23,107 bases of DNA, from contig NW_020290154.1 of the NCBI RefSeq assembly GCF_003144195.1, positions 1 to 23,107 on the forward strand, in the 5' to 3' direction. Origin of the DNA: Ceraceosorus guamensis (taxonomy: Eukaryota > Basidiomycota > Exobasidiomycetes > Ceraceosorales > Ceraceosoraceae). The notes beneath the pieces are model-generated. The model was given only the letters and a program-made list of their open reading frames with translations, ran no database searches and had not been told where the DNA came from. Positions 1 to 10,438 of this stretch are shown in pieces. Every line of letters begins with the position of its first letter. The first letter of the stretch is position 1. The position numbers and the translations under genes were made by a program.

Positions 1-93
1 CCTAACCCTAACCCTAACCCTAACCCTAACCCTAACCCTAACCCTAACCCTAACCCTAACCCTAACCCTAACCCTAACCCTAACCCTAACCCA
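1..93. repeat. Telomere, CCCTAA repeat array
   Basis: About 15 uninterrupted copies of CCCTAA start at base 1 and stop at a short junction (cccaactcac) near base 93. The C-rich strand reading inward marks this as a left chromosome end with TTAGGG telomeres, the usual type in basidiomycetes. The array directly abuts the donor splice site of a truncated gene on the minus strand. Confidence 0.98.
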
Positions 94-99
94 ACTCAC

Positions 100-187
100 T
101 CCAGACGATGACTGCCTGACTTGGCAAGATGATCGTGCCAAGAATCACCAAGGCAAACAAGAATGTTGGGCAGATGATGCGAGACAT
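100..187 (-). pseudogene. SSP0: signal-peptide exon of a family member cut off by the telomere
   Basis: An ATG at 187 (minus) opens 29 codons: MSRIICPTFL, then a hydrophobic stretch and PSQAVIVW. The next base A is followed by GTGAGT at 99-94, a perfect phase-1 donor. This is the exon 1 plan of the neighbouring SSP genes: the same 88-nt length as SSP1, and a W followed by A|GT as in SSP2 and SSP3. Only a few intron bases remain before the TTAGGG array, so exons 2 and 3 are absent. A TATAAAT box lies about 100 nt upstream. I infer a former family member truncated by chromosome breakage and telomere addition. Alternatively it is the conserved edge of a subtelomeric duplication shared by several ends. 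Confidence 0.75.
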
Positions 188-1164
188 GACGACTGTGAGA
201 TCTTTGTGTCTTGGTGTCGGATAGCGAGACTGTCAAGTTGAGAGACTTTACGAGAGGGGCTACCTCCGGAGCTGGAAAGTGCATCAATTTATAGGAACCT
301 GCCTTTCAAGACGCGAATTGCGACTTTGCCTGGTTCGCTGTCACGCAGGCGGGCTAAGTGGGACTGATTCCCTGCCATGGGGCTCGGAACGCTGCTCGCA
401 TCGATGTCGCATTGCAGACAACAAGCCGGTCCCTCGTCGTATAGATCCTTAATTTGTATCAGGACGCAAGTAATGAACCTCGGGCGGGCAGCGATGTTGG
501 GATTTTTACGATTCCGACTGCCCGGGCCGGCGAGACGTGACCAGTCAATCTCATCAAGTCGTCATCGACGGGCCGGTCGTGCCTCATCAAGTCCCGCGAT
601 CGGATCATCCCCTTTCGATTCGCTGACTGGTCGCCTGCCTACCATATGTCTGCGCGCCGTATGCTCCCGTCCGCCTCTGCATCACAATCACGGGCCGCTC
701 TTGCGCTGCGCTCTTTGTCGCGTTCCTTTTGCAGCATGCCGATGTGTGCGCCCGCGTCAGAAGTGCGCGAGCCGAGAGCCGTATCGTCCTTGGCGATGCT
801 ACGCGCGTCATGCACAAGCATCGCTCATTCACGACACGAAGGAAGCAGAGTCACCGGAAGTCTCAGCTTTTCGCGACCCTGCTGGACGCACACCCGGGCC
901 GCAGGGCTAGTAAGACGCACAGCTCCATTCATCTTCTCCATACGTCCCCTCGAACGCTTGAAAGATCATGCATTCACAAGCGGCCAGCTACTGTGCCCCT
1001 GGTGAGGATCGATTGTGACATTCTTGTCTGTGACGCCTCTCCTGATCCCACAAAGCCGCGAGTCGAGATGCCGAAAATGCCACTCGAAAGAGTGAGGTAC
1101 CTCTGAGCCTCGCTCAGGCAAACATGAGTCGGGCGTGGCAGTCAGCTGCTTTCCGCCTTGGCCC
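188..1164. other. Subtelomeric spacer without a recognised gene
   Basis: Apart from the SSP0 TATA box, nothing recognisable is seen between SSP0 and the end of SSP1. A plus-strand open frame of 177 codons (377-910) overlaps other long frames on both strands. It has an Arg/Cys/Ser-rich composition typical of chance frames in GC-rich DNA. No repeats of note and no second telomere-like array were seen. Confidence 0.5.
287..293 (-). promoter_or_regulatory. TATA box of the truncated SSP0 exon
   Basis: TATAAAT on the minus strand, about 100 nt upstream of the SSP0 ATG. This matches the 90-135 nt spacing of TATA-like boxes at several other family members. If active, it would drive transcription straight into the G-rich telomere strand. 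Confidence 0.5.
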
Positions 1165-1626
1165 TCAATCCGAGGTCACTTCGAATTTCCAACCAGGGTA
1201 CTGGCCCTTGAGGAAATTCACCGTAGCGGGCCCATACTCCGAGTAAGCTCTAAGGAGCAGTAGACGCGTGTAAGTAGATCTTATTACAGCGTCGCAGGAC
1301 CGAGACACTCACGGCGCTCCAGTGTTGCAAAAAGCGTATATGCCGCCATCCACATGAGCGTACTGCATCAGTGCTACCGTCGGTTGTCCAACCAGTGTTT
1401 GGCACGTCGAGGTCCACGTTTTGACTTGGCCGTCGAAATTCAGTCCAGGTGGCTCGTGAGTCACCCCTGTCGTGATGGAATTGAGTCAGTCTTGAGAATC
1501 CTCCAAGAGTCGAGCAGACAGGCCCAGGGCTTACTCACTGTACTCCGTGTATATGGTCTGGCCGGTGCAAAAGCTGAAACCAGCAAGAGCCGTTGCAAGA
1601 GGCAAACTGGTGACGAAGGCTTTCAT
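1165..1626 (-). CDS. SSP1: small secreted protein, three exons, 108 aa
   Basis: Exons 1539-1626 (88 nt), 1313-1466 (154 nt) and 1165-1249 (85 nt) join in phases 1 and 2, with GTGAGT at both donors and ACAG and TTAG at the acceptors. The protein begins MKAFVTSLPLATALAGFSFC, a clear signal peptide. The mature part has RVTHEPP, W47-x3-C51, C76 (24 residues apart) and the tail YPGWKF before TSD. The start at 1626 is preferred over an upstream ATG at 1752, because a TATAAAG box lies between them. It aligns with SSP2 and SSP3 along its whole length, including the PP and W-x-F positions. Function is unknown. Secretion and two conserved cysteines (one possible disulfide) suggest a candidate effector or other extracellular protein. 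Confidence 0.83.
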
Positions 1627-2686
1627 TTCGGATGCTGAAAGGGGTGGGTAACTAGATGATGATGAGAAGAGGTGGGGTAAGTGGACTCTCGAGTGCGTGC
1701 CCTCTGCCGACAAGTGCTGACCCTTTATAGCGTTATCCTCCGCCGCACGCACCTGCTGCTCATCGCAATTGCAACGCGCGCGCAGCCCGGAAACAGACTT
1801 CCAAATTGAATTGATTCATATCAAAGGCGCTCGCGGCCGGAGGTTCACGCAATGACTGACTGATCGCGCCATTGTCGCAGCCAACGGGACTAACGTCGGC
1901 CGAGGGCGAGCCGGGGTGGGTGTGTTTTTTGCGACTGCAGTGATGGCACTCTTTTAATCCTCAGCCAACGATGTTCTGTCAATGAATGTCATAGCCTTGG
2001 CACCTTTTGTGCACTGACGTGGACGGAGGTGATGCCACGCTTCTTAGCTGAGCGTGGTCTGCCCATGCGCAGACGGAGGTCAACACCGACGAGCAGTATT
2101 TTTCATGGTGGCTGCCTTCGTGATCATCGCCAGTGCCGGGTCTTTTGGTCCGCGGATTCAACATTCGCTGCAGTCATGCCATTATTCCCGGTACACGCAT
2201 TCTGCACTACTTGAGCTGTATATGCCAAAAGTGTCTGGGCCGACACATATTGTATGAGGCACCACGCTCAGGTCGATCCTGCCCAAATGATCATCGATTC
2301 GAGTCAAGTGCCGGTGCACTTCGATGAAGCTTGCTACACACCACGCCCACAGATGAGAAAAAAGTCGTGCACGTAGGCTCTTCCAATCTGCTTGAGCTGA
2401 TGACATGTTTGTGCAGTCTCACGAGCTGACAACACCACCAGTAGCGCTTCAAATGCGAGCATTGTAGCGAGAGTGCCTGGACATCTCTCATTGTGTTCCA
2501 GTGTTACTCTCCCCCGTGGAGACTTTGAGGTGCACCGTTCCACAAATCGATCCGTCCCATCGTGTCCTTTGGCACTATCAGCGCGTCAAAGTCACAAATT
2601 TTGATGCTGGTGACACCTTGGCGATCGTCCTCCTTCATGTCATGTCGGCGCTCCGACTGAAGACTATTGCGGTCGGATGGGCGTTG
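1627..2686. other. Spacer between SSP1 and SSP2
   Basis: About 1.06 kb. The first part is the SSP1 promoter. The remainder holds only short overlapping open frames, such as 69 codons at 2334-2543 minus, that match neither the family core nor anything else I recognise. No repeats stand out. Confidence 0.5.
1723..1729 (-). promoter_or_regulatory. TATA box of SSP1
   Basis: TATAAAG on the minus strand, about 100 nt upstream of the chosen SSP1 start codon at 1626. It lies inside the longer open frame that would begin at 1752, which argues for the downstream ATG. Confidence 0.6.
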
Positions 2687-3203
2687 TCAAGGTGTTTTCG
2701 ATCCGCGCGGCTTCCCCGCAGCGACGGTCGCTTTTGCAAAGAACCAGCCAACAAATCTGGAATGCAGGTCGTCGATCACCTGCGGTGCATAGTCAACATT
2801 CGTGCTGCAAAAGGCGCCGTACACGCGTCAGCCACGACACGAACTGAACTCAGACCCGCGATCGCCCTTGTTCTCACTTGTAGTTGCCGCATACGCAATA
2901 TGTGGTCTCGTCGTGCGAAGAGTACTCGTAGCTCGCAGTAAAAATTCTGGCGCCGACAATCTTCCGGCAGGTTGCGGTCCAATTCCCTTGCTGTTCGTCA
3001 AACGGCATCAAGAACGGAGCGTGAGTGACCCCTGCGGACAGAAGAGCGCGGAGCGGTGTCCAGCGCACATGGCCCAACCATCGAGATGCGAACGGGCCAT
3101 ACGTACTCCAATTGTAGACGGTTGCCGCTGCCACCTTGCACATGAATGTTAGCAGACCAAGTATTGGCAAAAGCCAGGTTGAGATGGCATTGATACAACG
3201 CAT
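2687..3203 (-). CDS. SSP2: small secreted protein, three exons, 122 aa
   Basis: Exons 3107-3203 (97 nt), 2878-3031 (154 nt) and 2687-2804 (118 nt) join in phases 1 and 2. The signal peptide is MRCINAISTWLLPILGLLTF followed by MCKVAAA. The mature part reads RVTHAPF, then F-D-E-Q-Q-G-N-W50-x3-C54, then YC78VC80GN. Exon 3 opens TNVDYAPQVIDDL, nearly the same as SSP3, and ends with a basic tail (KPRGSKTP). Intron 1 has an unusual GTACGT donor. It is 75 nt long and free of stops, so an unspliced message would still be open with 25 extra residues. The intron call rests on family phase and alignment: it puts RVTH right after the Trp, as in SSP1. Three mature cysteines. Function unknown. Confidence 0.83.
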
Positions 3204-3994
3204 GGCGAAGTATAGGGTCGCTGATAGGCAAGTGAGAGCAAATAGTCAAGAAGAAGATATGGTGATACCGAAAAAGCGAGTCACACTGACGTCTGTCGAA
3301 AATGGATTCTACGCTTTCGGTGAAAAATTTTGAAGCTCTGCGCTCTTACAGAATGCGCTTCTACGCACATCGACGGCCCGACATGTCAGACACCCACAGC
3401 GCCGCCGCCAGGAGTTTCCAAGATGAGTTGACATGCAGGCAACCGCGCGGACTCGTAGCCCGCAACAGGCTTTGGAGATGCAACAACGTTCCTGCACCGC
3501 GCGCGGCGGAACCTCATCCTTCAACTCAGGTGACAATGGCTAGGCGACCGCAAAGGCACGCACCCCGCAGAATTTTGCCTTCAAGCATTGTAAATAATGA
3601 GTCACAATTCGGGCGGGCATCGCGGCTCTCTCATTTGCACTCGCACGCTGTTGTGCAGAAAGAATGTTGAATTTCTTACAAATCGAACAGCGGAGAGTCA
3701 GAATCGAGCGAAAGAATACGAGTGCCTGTAATCATCATGTACGCATGCTTAAGCAGCAGACTCATGCCCTGCTTAGACTGTTCCGCGACTGCATCACCTG
3801 TCAATGTGCCCTGCACCAGATATGCGCGCCCGCATGCGTATGTGGGCCTGTACCTCCCAACATCCACTCTTGGCGCGTGACTCTCTTTGGAAAGACCAAG
3901 ATTGTCGGCGTGTCTTTCGAAGGTGAAGCGCTTCCCTCTTTTTGAGCCATACAGCACGATCCGTCGGCGCTAGGCGCGGCAGTGTCGACCGCCT
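3204..3994. other. Spacer between SSP2 and SSP3
   Basis: About 790 bp. It holds the SSP2 promoter region, with no convincing TATA box, and only short open frames on both strands (largest 122 codons, 3302-3670 plus, Arg-rich). No family-like exon or repeat was found. Confidence 0.5.
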
Positions 3995-4516
3995 CTATGC
4001 TTTTCCTGGTCTGGGACCCTTCTTCGGTAGTGGGGCAGATATGGGAGCTCGATTGAAAGTCCATTCAGGGAACTTGGGTTGCAAGATGTCGATGACTCGC
4101 TGTCCATAATCAACGTTCGTGCTGTCGTCGTGCGAAGGCGACTGAGCGTCATACACGGCAGAATACGCCAGCTCCTCACGGCGCGTCGACTCACTAGTAG
4201 TGACCGCAAAGGCAGTACGTAGCCTTGTCGTTGGCATGGTACGCGTACTCTGACCAAAAGGCCTTGTAGCCCACTACTGTTTCGCAAGTGACCGTCCAAT
4301 TGCCTCGCTCTTCCTCAAAAGTCATATAAGGCGGGTCGGTTCGTACCTCTGCAGCAGATACCCGCAAGAGGCGTGTCAAATTTGCACGCGTCTCCTTTTC
4401 GACTCGACAACAGCTCGTGACTCACTCCAAAGATTCACCCGGCCAAGTGCCAAATTGCTGAGCACAGCAAGAGCGATCCATACTGCCACGCCAATGGTAG
4501 AACAGCTGCGAGGCAT
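3995..4516 (-). CDS. SSP3: small secreted protein, three exons, 123 aa
   Basis: Exons 4426-4516 (91 nt), 4195-4348 (154 nt) and 3995-4121 (127 nt) join in phases 1 and 2, with GTGAGT at both donors and intron 2 of 73 nt, as in SSP2. The signal peptide is MPRSCSTIGVAVWIALAVLS. The core is KVRTDPP, E-E-E-R-G-N-W48-x3-C52, then YC76LC78GHYY. Exon 3 begins TNVDYGQRVIDIL and has PEWTF followed by NRAPIS and a Pro/Lys-rich end. It is the closest relative of SSP2: the exon 3 start is almost the same at DNA level. The APIS tail is shared with SSP8 across the two arrays. Three mature cysteines. A GATAAAT element lies about 130 nt upstream. Function unknown. Confidence 0.85.
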
Positions 4517-5517
4517 TGCAAAAGCACAATTGTTGGGGAGTCAAATGTCTCTGTTAAGTGGTCGTCGAGTGTCGCAGAGCGTCGGGTGTGTGTCGCAGAT
4601 GGGACAAGTGCGACGCGGCCGAAGAAATGGAGGTTTTTCATACCCATTTATCTTCGGCTACAACCTGCAAAAGCGCTGACAAATTCAGCTCCTCGGGACC
4701 TCGGTAGCTCCACATTAGCTACGCACGTCAGACAGCATGGTCCATCTCTTCTTGGAATGAAGAGCTGACCGCCGTGCCGCTCCACTACGGCGGCAAGGAA
4801 ATTCGTCGATACGCGAGAGATGGTCGCGCGGCGGTGTGAAGACCTACATCACCTGACCTCTTAGCAACTCTTGGCAGGACCCGCAGTGTGCCTGACTCAA
4901 GGCCAAGCCATGAGCCATCATACAAGTGGAATTACACAAATGGAAAAAGGCACTCAAGCAGGTTCGTCGGGCCGCGTGGTCTCGGAGCGTCATCGTGCAA
5001 AGGGAGCGCAACGTCTCTTACGCGAATTCGCAGACCCCTAAACTTCGAGGGCGTTGCGGTGCGTTGTGCACTTGCTTTTCAAATTCTTTTTCTTCATCCA
5101 TAGGTGAAGCAGTGCGATCTACACTCGGTGATGGCCAGAGCGTTGTCGATGACCGGACTGGCTAGTCGTGATCGGGAATGCCATCAAATATACAAGCGCG
5201 CGCTCCCGTCTACACTCCGCGGTCTCTCGACTGACCCGACCCTACACGGTGCCTGAGCGCCAAGCCTTGGCGCAATGCTCTTCTAGCACGAGCTCGAGTT
5301 CAATCCCCTACCCGTCTTGATGGTGCTATGGCGCTCCTTCAGGAAACACGCGGGGCATAACACGCTCGCGAACGGCACCTCGAGATCAAGGCTGACATTT
5401 GTGAATCATTTCAAATTTCTGCTTCTCGAGCATTCGGGATTGCACCTTCGGCGGGCAAGGAGCATGGGCCCACTGGTAGCGCGGTGCCTGCGGACCAGGT
5501 CAACCGCACATCACCTC
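4517..5517. other. Spacer between SSP3 and SSP4
   Basis: About 1 kb. The SSP3-proximal part is promoter. The rest contains short plus-strand frames (4888-5103, 4926-5165, 5317-5736), the last of which is the antisense shadow of SSP4. No extra family exon, TATA-led signal peptide or repeat was seen. Confidence 0.5.
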
Positions 5518-6567
5518 TTAGGCAGGAGGCCAAGATTCCCAGCGCCAGTCGAAGGCCCAAGCGGGGTCCTGCGCCGGCAGATTCTCCATCATGTAACCCC
5601 CAAAGTCCTTTCCTCCGCTGAAAAGTCATGCAGATCCAGCACCGCGCTGCGTCAGCCCGCGTTACCATCCTGTTCAAGACGGGATTTGTTTATCTTCACT
5701 CACGGAATGTGGCACCAAGCAGCCTTTCCACCATGAGCCTTTTCAAGATCCCAGTTCGCATGTCCACCTGACAGACCTTTGCATTCCTTTCCCCAGGCGG
5801 CCTTTTGGTCTTCAACAGTCATCCACGAGGGCCACTGTTTAGGGTGTATGCGGAGGTCTGATGGGTGTGGCAGAATTAGCTAGTAGTAAGGTAGAGCAGA
5901 TTCTGACAATTACCGCTCACACTGTTCCCTTTGCGGTCCCCCTCCCCATACGCTAGAACCGCTATCAGGAGAACGTTTGACCACGGCTGCGGTCGCTGCA
6001 GTGGTAGGGGGCCACGAGTACCAGTAATAGCCCAACTTCCATTCGGGACTCTCATTGCCCAGAGCAGCTCCAACGTCGAATCCGTAGTCCGCTCCGCCGC
6101 CGCCATCTTCACCACTAAAGGTCGGGATCAAGCGTTGTAAAGCGGCGCATAAGTCGCAGCAACGCGGGGCCAAGACGATGGCCGCTGGCACGCCTCGACT
6201 CACGGAATATGGCACCAGCCATCGTGTCCGCCAGCAGAATTCAAAACGTAGTCCCACTGAGCATCCGCGCCTCCAACATGCCCGCAAGCGTTCCCAAAGG
6301 CGACTTTTTGCGCGTCGTCGTTGAGAGCGGCCGGATGATGGATGACGGTCACACGATTGTCTAGCGAGCGTGATGACATTACGAGTGAGCCAGTAGCGAG
6401 CAGGGCACAAAAAAACTGGGCTCAAACTCACATTTATCCTCCTCTTCGCCCCAGCCGCCAGGAAGGTCACCGCCGTGGTCATGCGCGCCACCATTGTCGC
6501 GTCCAGCAATGGCCGCAAGTGGGGCGCTCAGAAGAGCACAAAGAATGAGCTTGGACAAGATGTTCAT
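5518..6567 (-). CDS. SSP4: two-domain secreted protein, five exons, 246 aa
   Basis: Exons 6432-6567, 6204-6360, 5921-6114, 5704-5857 and 5518-5617 join in phases 1, 2, 1, 2. A signal peptide (MNILSKLILCALLSAPLAAI) leads a Gly/His/Asp/Glu-rich segment. Domain 1 (46-134) has F67-x3-C71 and WC95HIP, then SPEWKLGYYWYSWPP. Domain 2 (163-246) repeats this: W184-x3-C188, WC211HIP, then DPAWAFDWRWESWPP. The linker holds VVKR (144-145), a kexin-type site that could free the two domains in the Golgi. Exon 4 is 154 nt, the family's standard length. Intron 3 (5858-5920) has GTGAGC, a CTAAT branch-like site and CATCAG. If it is retained, a stop at 5910 gives a one-domain protein of 165 aa. Function unknown. 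The second domain has no start or signal peptide of its own, which supports the joined model. Confidence 0.8.
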
Positions 6568-7118
6568 CGCGGTAGCGAAGTCGATGTAGGTGCGATACTG
6601 TGCAGCGCTTGCGTGTTCAAAAGGGGGGTCTCGTGCTCCACTGAAGTCCATCTCCTCTTATAACTCTTCTGGGGACACGTAGAGCTCCAAGGGCTTTGAC
6701 GTGGAATGTCGCCAGGGTCGAAGATCTCATTGTCAATCCGGCTGCGCCAAAGACGAGGGCCCAATGCATTTGCGCAATATTCGGGGTAGGCTCCGCGGAC
6801 GCGGTGGGGCCGACGCATACGAATTACGGGCCGTCACTGATGACAGTCGGCGCAGTCTCTATTTTGGGGCTCGCTCACTCCCGCCGTCAATCCACCGCCG
6901 CGGGGCTCGGAAACGGAATGGAGATCGTTGAAGTAAGCGAACAACAGACACGCAGGTTCTTATTCCGAGTGATGTCAGCGCCGTTGCATCGGTGTGCCGG
7001 TGGTGCCTATTGTAACGCCAGGTGGCCTTTAGCGCAGTCAAGACACTTGCGTTCCTGCGTGGCTACGCGATCAAGGTGCCCAATGACCGCGCCCCAAAGT
7101 GTTCCTGTCGCACGTCCC
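6568..7118. other. Spacer between SSP4 promoter and the deacetylase 3' end
   Basis: About 550 bp containing the SSP4 promoter and the 3' flank of the histone deacetylase. Open frames here are shadows. No other feature was seen. Confidence 0.5.
6657..6662 (-). promoter_or_regulatory. TATA-like box of SSP4
   Basis: TATAAG on the minus strand about 92 nt upstream of the SSP4 start, a spacing like that at SSP0 and SSP1. Confidence 0.45.
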
Positions 7119-10100
7119 TCATGCCTCTTCTCGCTTCATGTCTCTGTTCGACGGGCTCTGAGCAGCTTGTTCGCCACCAGAAGCCAATTGCCTAGCTCTT
7201 GCACCTGCTCTCAACTCCCTCGGCGATTCGGTGTGCGAGGCCCCATGCTTGGGCGTAGAGTGGGCCGAGGCCATCTCATTGCCACGCGTCGGTCGGACCC
7301 TCCCGCATGCCTCTTCCAGCGTAGCAAAGTGCCTGGTCGTAGCTTGCAGCCACGCAGCCTGTCTGCTCGATTCTCCTCCCCTCGAGGACGTCTGCGTCGC
7401 AGGCGCAGCCGCTTTCTTAGCGAGCTTCTCTAGCGCTACCAGGTGCTCCAAGTCCCACCAGTTGCGTAAAGGCTCATTGGGCGCTTTCTTCTTTTGGCCC
7501 TCCTCGGATTCCGACGCGCCCGCTACGCCCGCCAAGCCGCAGAGATGGGCCAATGTAGCGCTGACCAATGCCCTGTCCGAGTATCCGCCCTCCAAGACGC
7601 TCAAAAGCCTTCCACCGGCGATATCCCTAGCCAAGGTTTTTGCATCGTCAGCAAAGCGTCGGTAGAATTCGGGCGGTACAGATTTGCCATGACGCTGCAT
7701 TCCAGGATGCTCATGAGAGCAGGCATCCATTCCGCACGAGACTATGACGAGCGTCCGATCCGATTGCGAATCGGTTCGGCGCGCAAAGTGACGCGCTTTG
7801 TTGAGAAGCACAGAGTACTTTTGCCGATATAGTTCCTCGAATTCGCGCTCCGTTGTGTGCTGCTCCAGATGGACTGCGAAACGTTGAGGGGCATACAAAG
7901 TCAGCAATTCACGAGACGAGAAATTTCCCAAAAGTCGCTGGCACGCGGCAAGCTCAGTGCAGTCCCGAAGGACCGTCTCTCATATCGATCCAGCTCTAGA
8001 AGATCCTGCAGACCCCAGTCTGCTGGACTTTCCTCAGACCTTTTCCTAAAAGTATGAAAAGGGTCGTCTCCGCAGCTCCGAGACGTGGGCACATCTCTGA
8101 AACACGGAGAAAATCCCTTCACAACCATCCTAGCTCGCGTGCACGTGCCTCGAATCCCAATGCGCGATGAGAACTGGCACGCAACTCACCATTCCATATC
8201 CACTGTCCATGAGCACCCTCTATGCACGTGCTGGCATCCCTGACCAGTTCCGCGTCTCCGTCTTCGCAGGGGTAGCTCTCGATATCGTGCAAAGACCCGT
8301 AGAACACCTGCAGGTCCCGCTCCTTGGTTAAGCGCTCCTCTTCCTTTGCGTTCGCATCCGAAGCAGCAGAGTCTTGAGCACCGCCCGCGCCGGAGCGCCG
8401 CCCGCCTTTTGGCTTGCCTCGTAGAGACCGCAGCCCAGCTATGCGAGCCTTACGCTCTCCAGCCCTTCTGGCCGCCTCGGCATTCAGCCGCCACGCAATC
8501 GATTGCGTTCCGTCTGCAGAGAAGCTCGAGCAATCAGAGAACCACGCAAATGTCTTTAAGCGCGCACGAGAAAGCCGACTCACTGCCGTGGTGCAAGTCA
8601 ATGTCCAGCACAATGATTCTATCCACCGCGTACTTTCTTTGCGCAAGCGATGCCCCTACAAGCACGTTATTGACCCAACAGAAGCCGCTCGGCGTAGCCG
8701 ATCCGCAGTGATGGCCGGGCGGTCTGACCACCACGAAAGCTGGCGCACGCGACGCAGAAGCTTCCGCAGTGGCGCTTCCGGCGCCTGCCAGACTTGCGCC
8801 CGGTGCAGCAAAAAGGCCATCTATTGCTCGATTGATAGCTCCCACAGATGCTTCGATCGCAGCTTTGCTACCTCCGTCCGCACCGTCGACCCCGTCGTAC
8901 ACGACGCCTTGGACATCACTGTCGCCTCTCGCTGGACCACACAGGTACAAATCCCCTTGAGGCCATCCTAGCGGCACCTCGGATTCTCGCTCCCGCAATT
9001 CCTCGCTCGAGTCGCTCTTTGGACTTGCTGCTTGATCTGCGCTGCTGTGCTCGTGAAACTTGTTCGGCGTGTGCGGAGCTGCACTGGGTGGTGATTGAGG
9101 TGGTCGGTCGGGCGCCATCAAGCAGAGCCTGTCCAGATAGTGCGCATAAGTCTCGTGTTTACGCGGCTGAGAAGCGATGGGGTACAAAGGCGCTGCCTGG
9201 TCCGTGAGTTTGTGCCCGGCGGAATCATCACCCGCCTTGTGCTCCTCTCCCACTTGCTCTCCGTGCACTGCGCTCTCGCCCCGTGCAGCCGCAGCGAATT
9301 TCGCCACAATGTCCGTTGCGGCCTCTTTAGAGGAAATTGTCACATCTGTCTCCTCCGCCTTGACAGGCGCAGATCCTGCCTGCGCATCGTTGCCGCCCTG
9401 CGCCGTTGCAGCGCTTTGCTCCGCAAGCTCCAAGACGGGCTCTCCATGTATGTCTGCAAACGCAGGGTGCGAGAGCAGAATCTTGCTGCGTGTAACGTGC
9501 ACTCGGATGGCGGCAACAGAGGTAGAAGAGGAAGCTGAGAGCGATGCTGTCGAGTCAGTCGGATCGACCTTCGCTTCCGCTCGTACATCCAGCGAAGCGA
9601 GCGCAGTGGACAAGTCCTCCATTCCTGCATCTGTTTTACCGGAATGACCTGCTGAGCTCGAGGCTTTATGGCTCGAATCAGCGGCATTTCGCTGTGCGGC
9701 CACGTCCGCGTCACGATCAACGCCGATCGCATCATGGCCGGCCGCGCATCTGGCCAAGAAAGCAGCGATGCCCAAATTTACTGCCCTCACCCTCTCCGGC
9801 CTCTCGACGATGAGGGACACATCCTCGCTGCGCACATAGCGGTGCGATTCGATCGCAGGTGGAAGGTATACGTTGATGCGTGGGCTGCCTGTATGCGCTT
9901 GCCTTGCGGCCCCGTGGTCTGCTACCGCTGATGAAGCAGCGGGGCGTGCGGGAGCGGTGGAAGCGGTGGAAGCGGAAGCCGATTCATGAGCTTTGGCAGG
10001 CGTAGTGGCGCCGTCCAAGCGCAGGCTACCGAGGGACTGGAGCAAGTCATCGTCTGTCGTGTTCTGCTGATCGCGATCGCCTTCCTGGTCAGCAGCCGTC

Positions 10101-10264
10101 GCGGTTGAAGCTGAGGAGCTTGTAGCTGGCAGTAACAGTGCGGCCTGGTCTGCAGCCAATCCCTGGCGCTCCTCCTGAGCGAAGGACGATGCCAGCTGTG
10201 AGGGAGCCTCTGCATTGCCATCCCTTCCCGCCCCTCTGTTTGGGATCTTGACCAAGAACACCAT
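7119..10264 (-). CDS. HOS3: HOS3-type histone deacetylase, three exons, 919 aa
   Basis: Exons 8584-10264, 8190-8513 and 7119-7873 give introns of 70 and 316 nt with GTGAGT donors. The Zn-dependent deacetylase fold is complete: RPPGHHC at 514-520, VNNVLVG at 531-537, DIDLHHG at 554-560 continuing across the splice into NGTQ, FYGSLHDIESYPCEDGD at 631-647, SCGMDA with Asp718, and LEGGY with Tyr766. The FYGSLHD...HGQWIWNVHL series and the MQRHG motif after the Asp are HOS3 hallmarks. The family removes acetyl groups from lysines. Residues 1-128 are low-complexity Ser/Ala/Asp-rich, with further such stretches before the catalytic core. A basic insert (about 581-626) precedes FYGSLHD and resembles a nuclear targeting signal. 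The start at 10264 is the first ATG after an in-frame stop; a 5' intron is not excluded. It lies between the two SSP arrays but is not related to them. Confidence 0.93.
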
Positions 10265-10412
10265 CCTTGGCCGAGTCGATCAAGTCGCAGAGGTCTGAAA
10301 AGCGGACTGTATGCGGTGAGAAGCGAGGGCTTGAGCCTCGCGCTGTTATGCGGGATGCGGGAGGCGGGACACGCGACGCGCCACGCGCGATGACCTACGA
10401 CGTTGACAGTAG

Positions 10413-10438
10413 TGATGATGATGATGATGATGATGATG
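10413..10438. repeat. GAT/ATC trinucleotide microsatellite
   Basis: A run of GATGAT units about 150 nt upstream of the deacetylase start codon. It lies in a non-coding position under the chosen gene model. Confidence 0.85.

Noticed and set aside
377-910. 177-codon plus-strand frame in the subtelomeric spacer
   Set aside because: Arg/Cys/Ser-rich, overlaps several other long frames on both strands, no domain, signal peptide or splice logic.
1531-1752. Longer SSP1 start at 1752
   Set aside because: A TATAAAG box lies downstream of that ATG, and the shorter start gives a proper signal peptide as in the other members.
2334-2543. Minus-strand frame with a short hydrophobic segment and two Cys between SSP1 and SSP2
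   Set aside because: The Cys spacing is off, there is no W-x3-C core and no phase-1 donor after the hydrophobic part.
5910-6567. SSP4 as a one-domain gene ending at 5910
   Set aside because: Kept only as a possible intron-retention form. The downstream exons have no signal peptide of their own, and a 63-nt intron joins them in the exact family phase.
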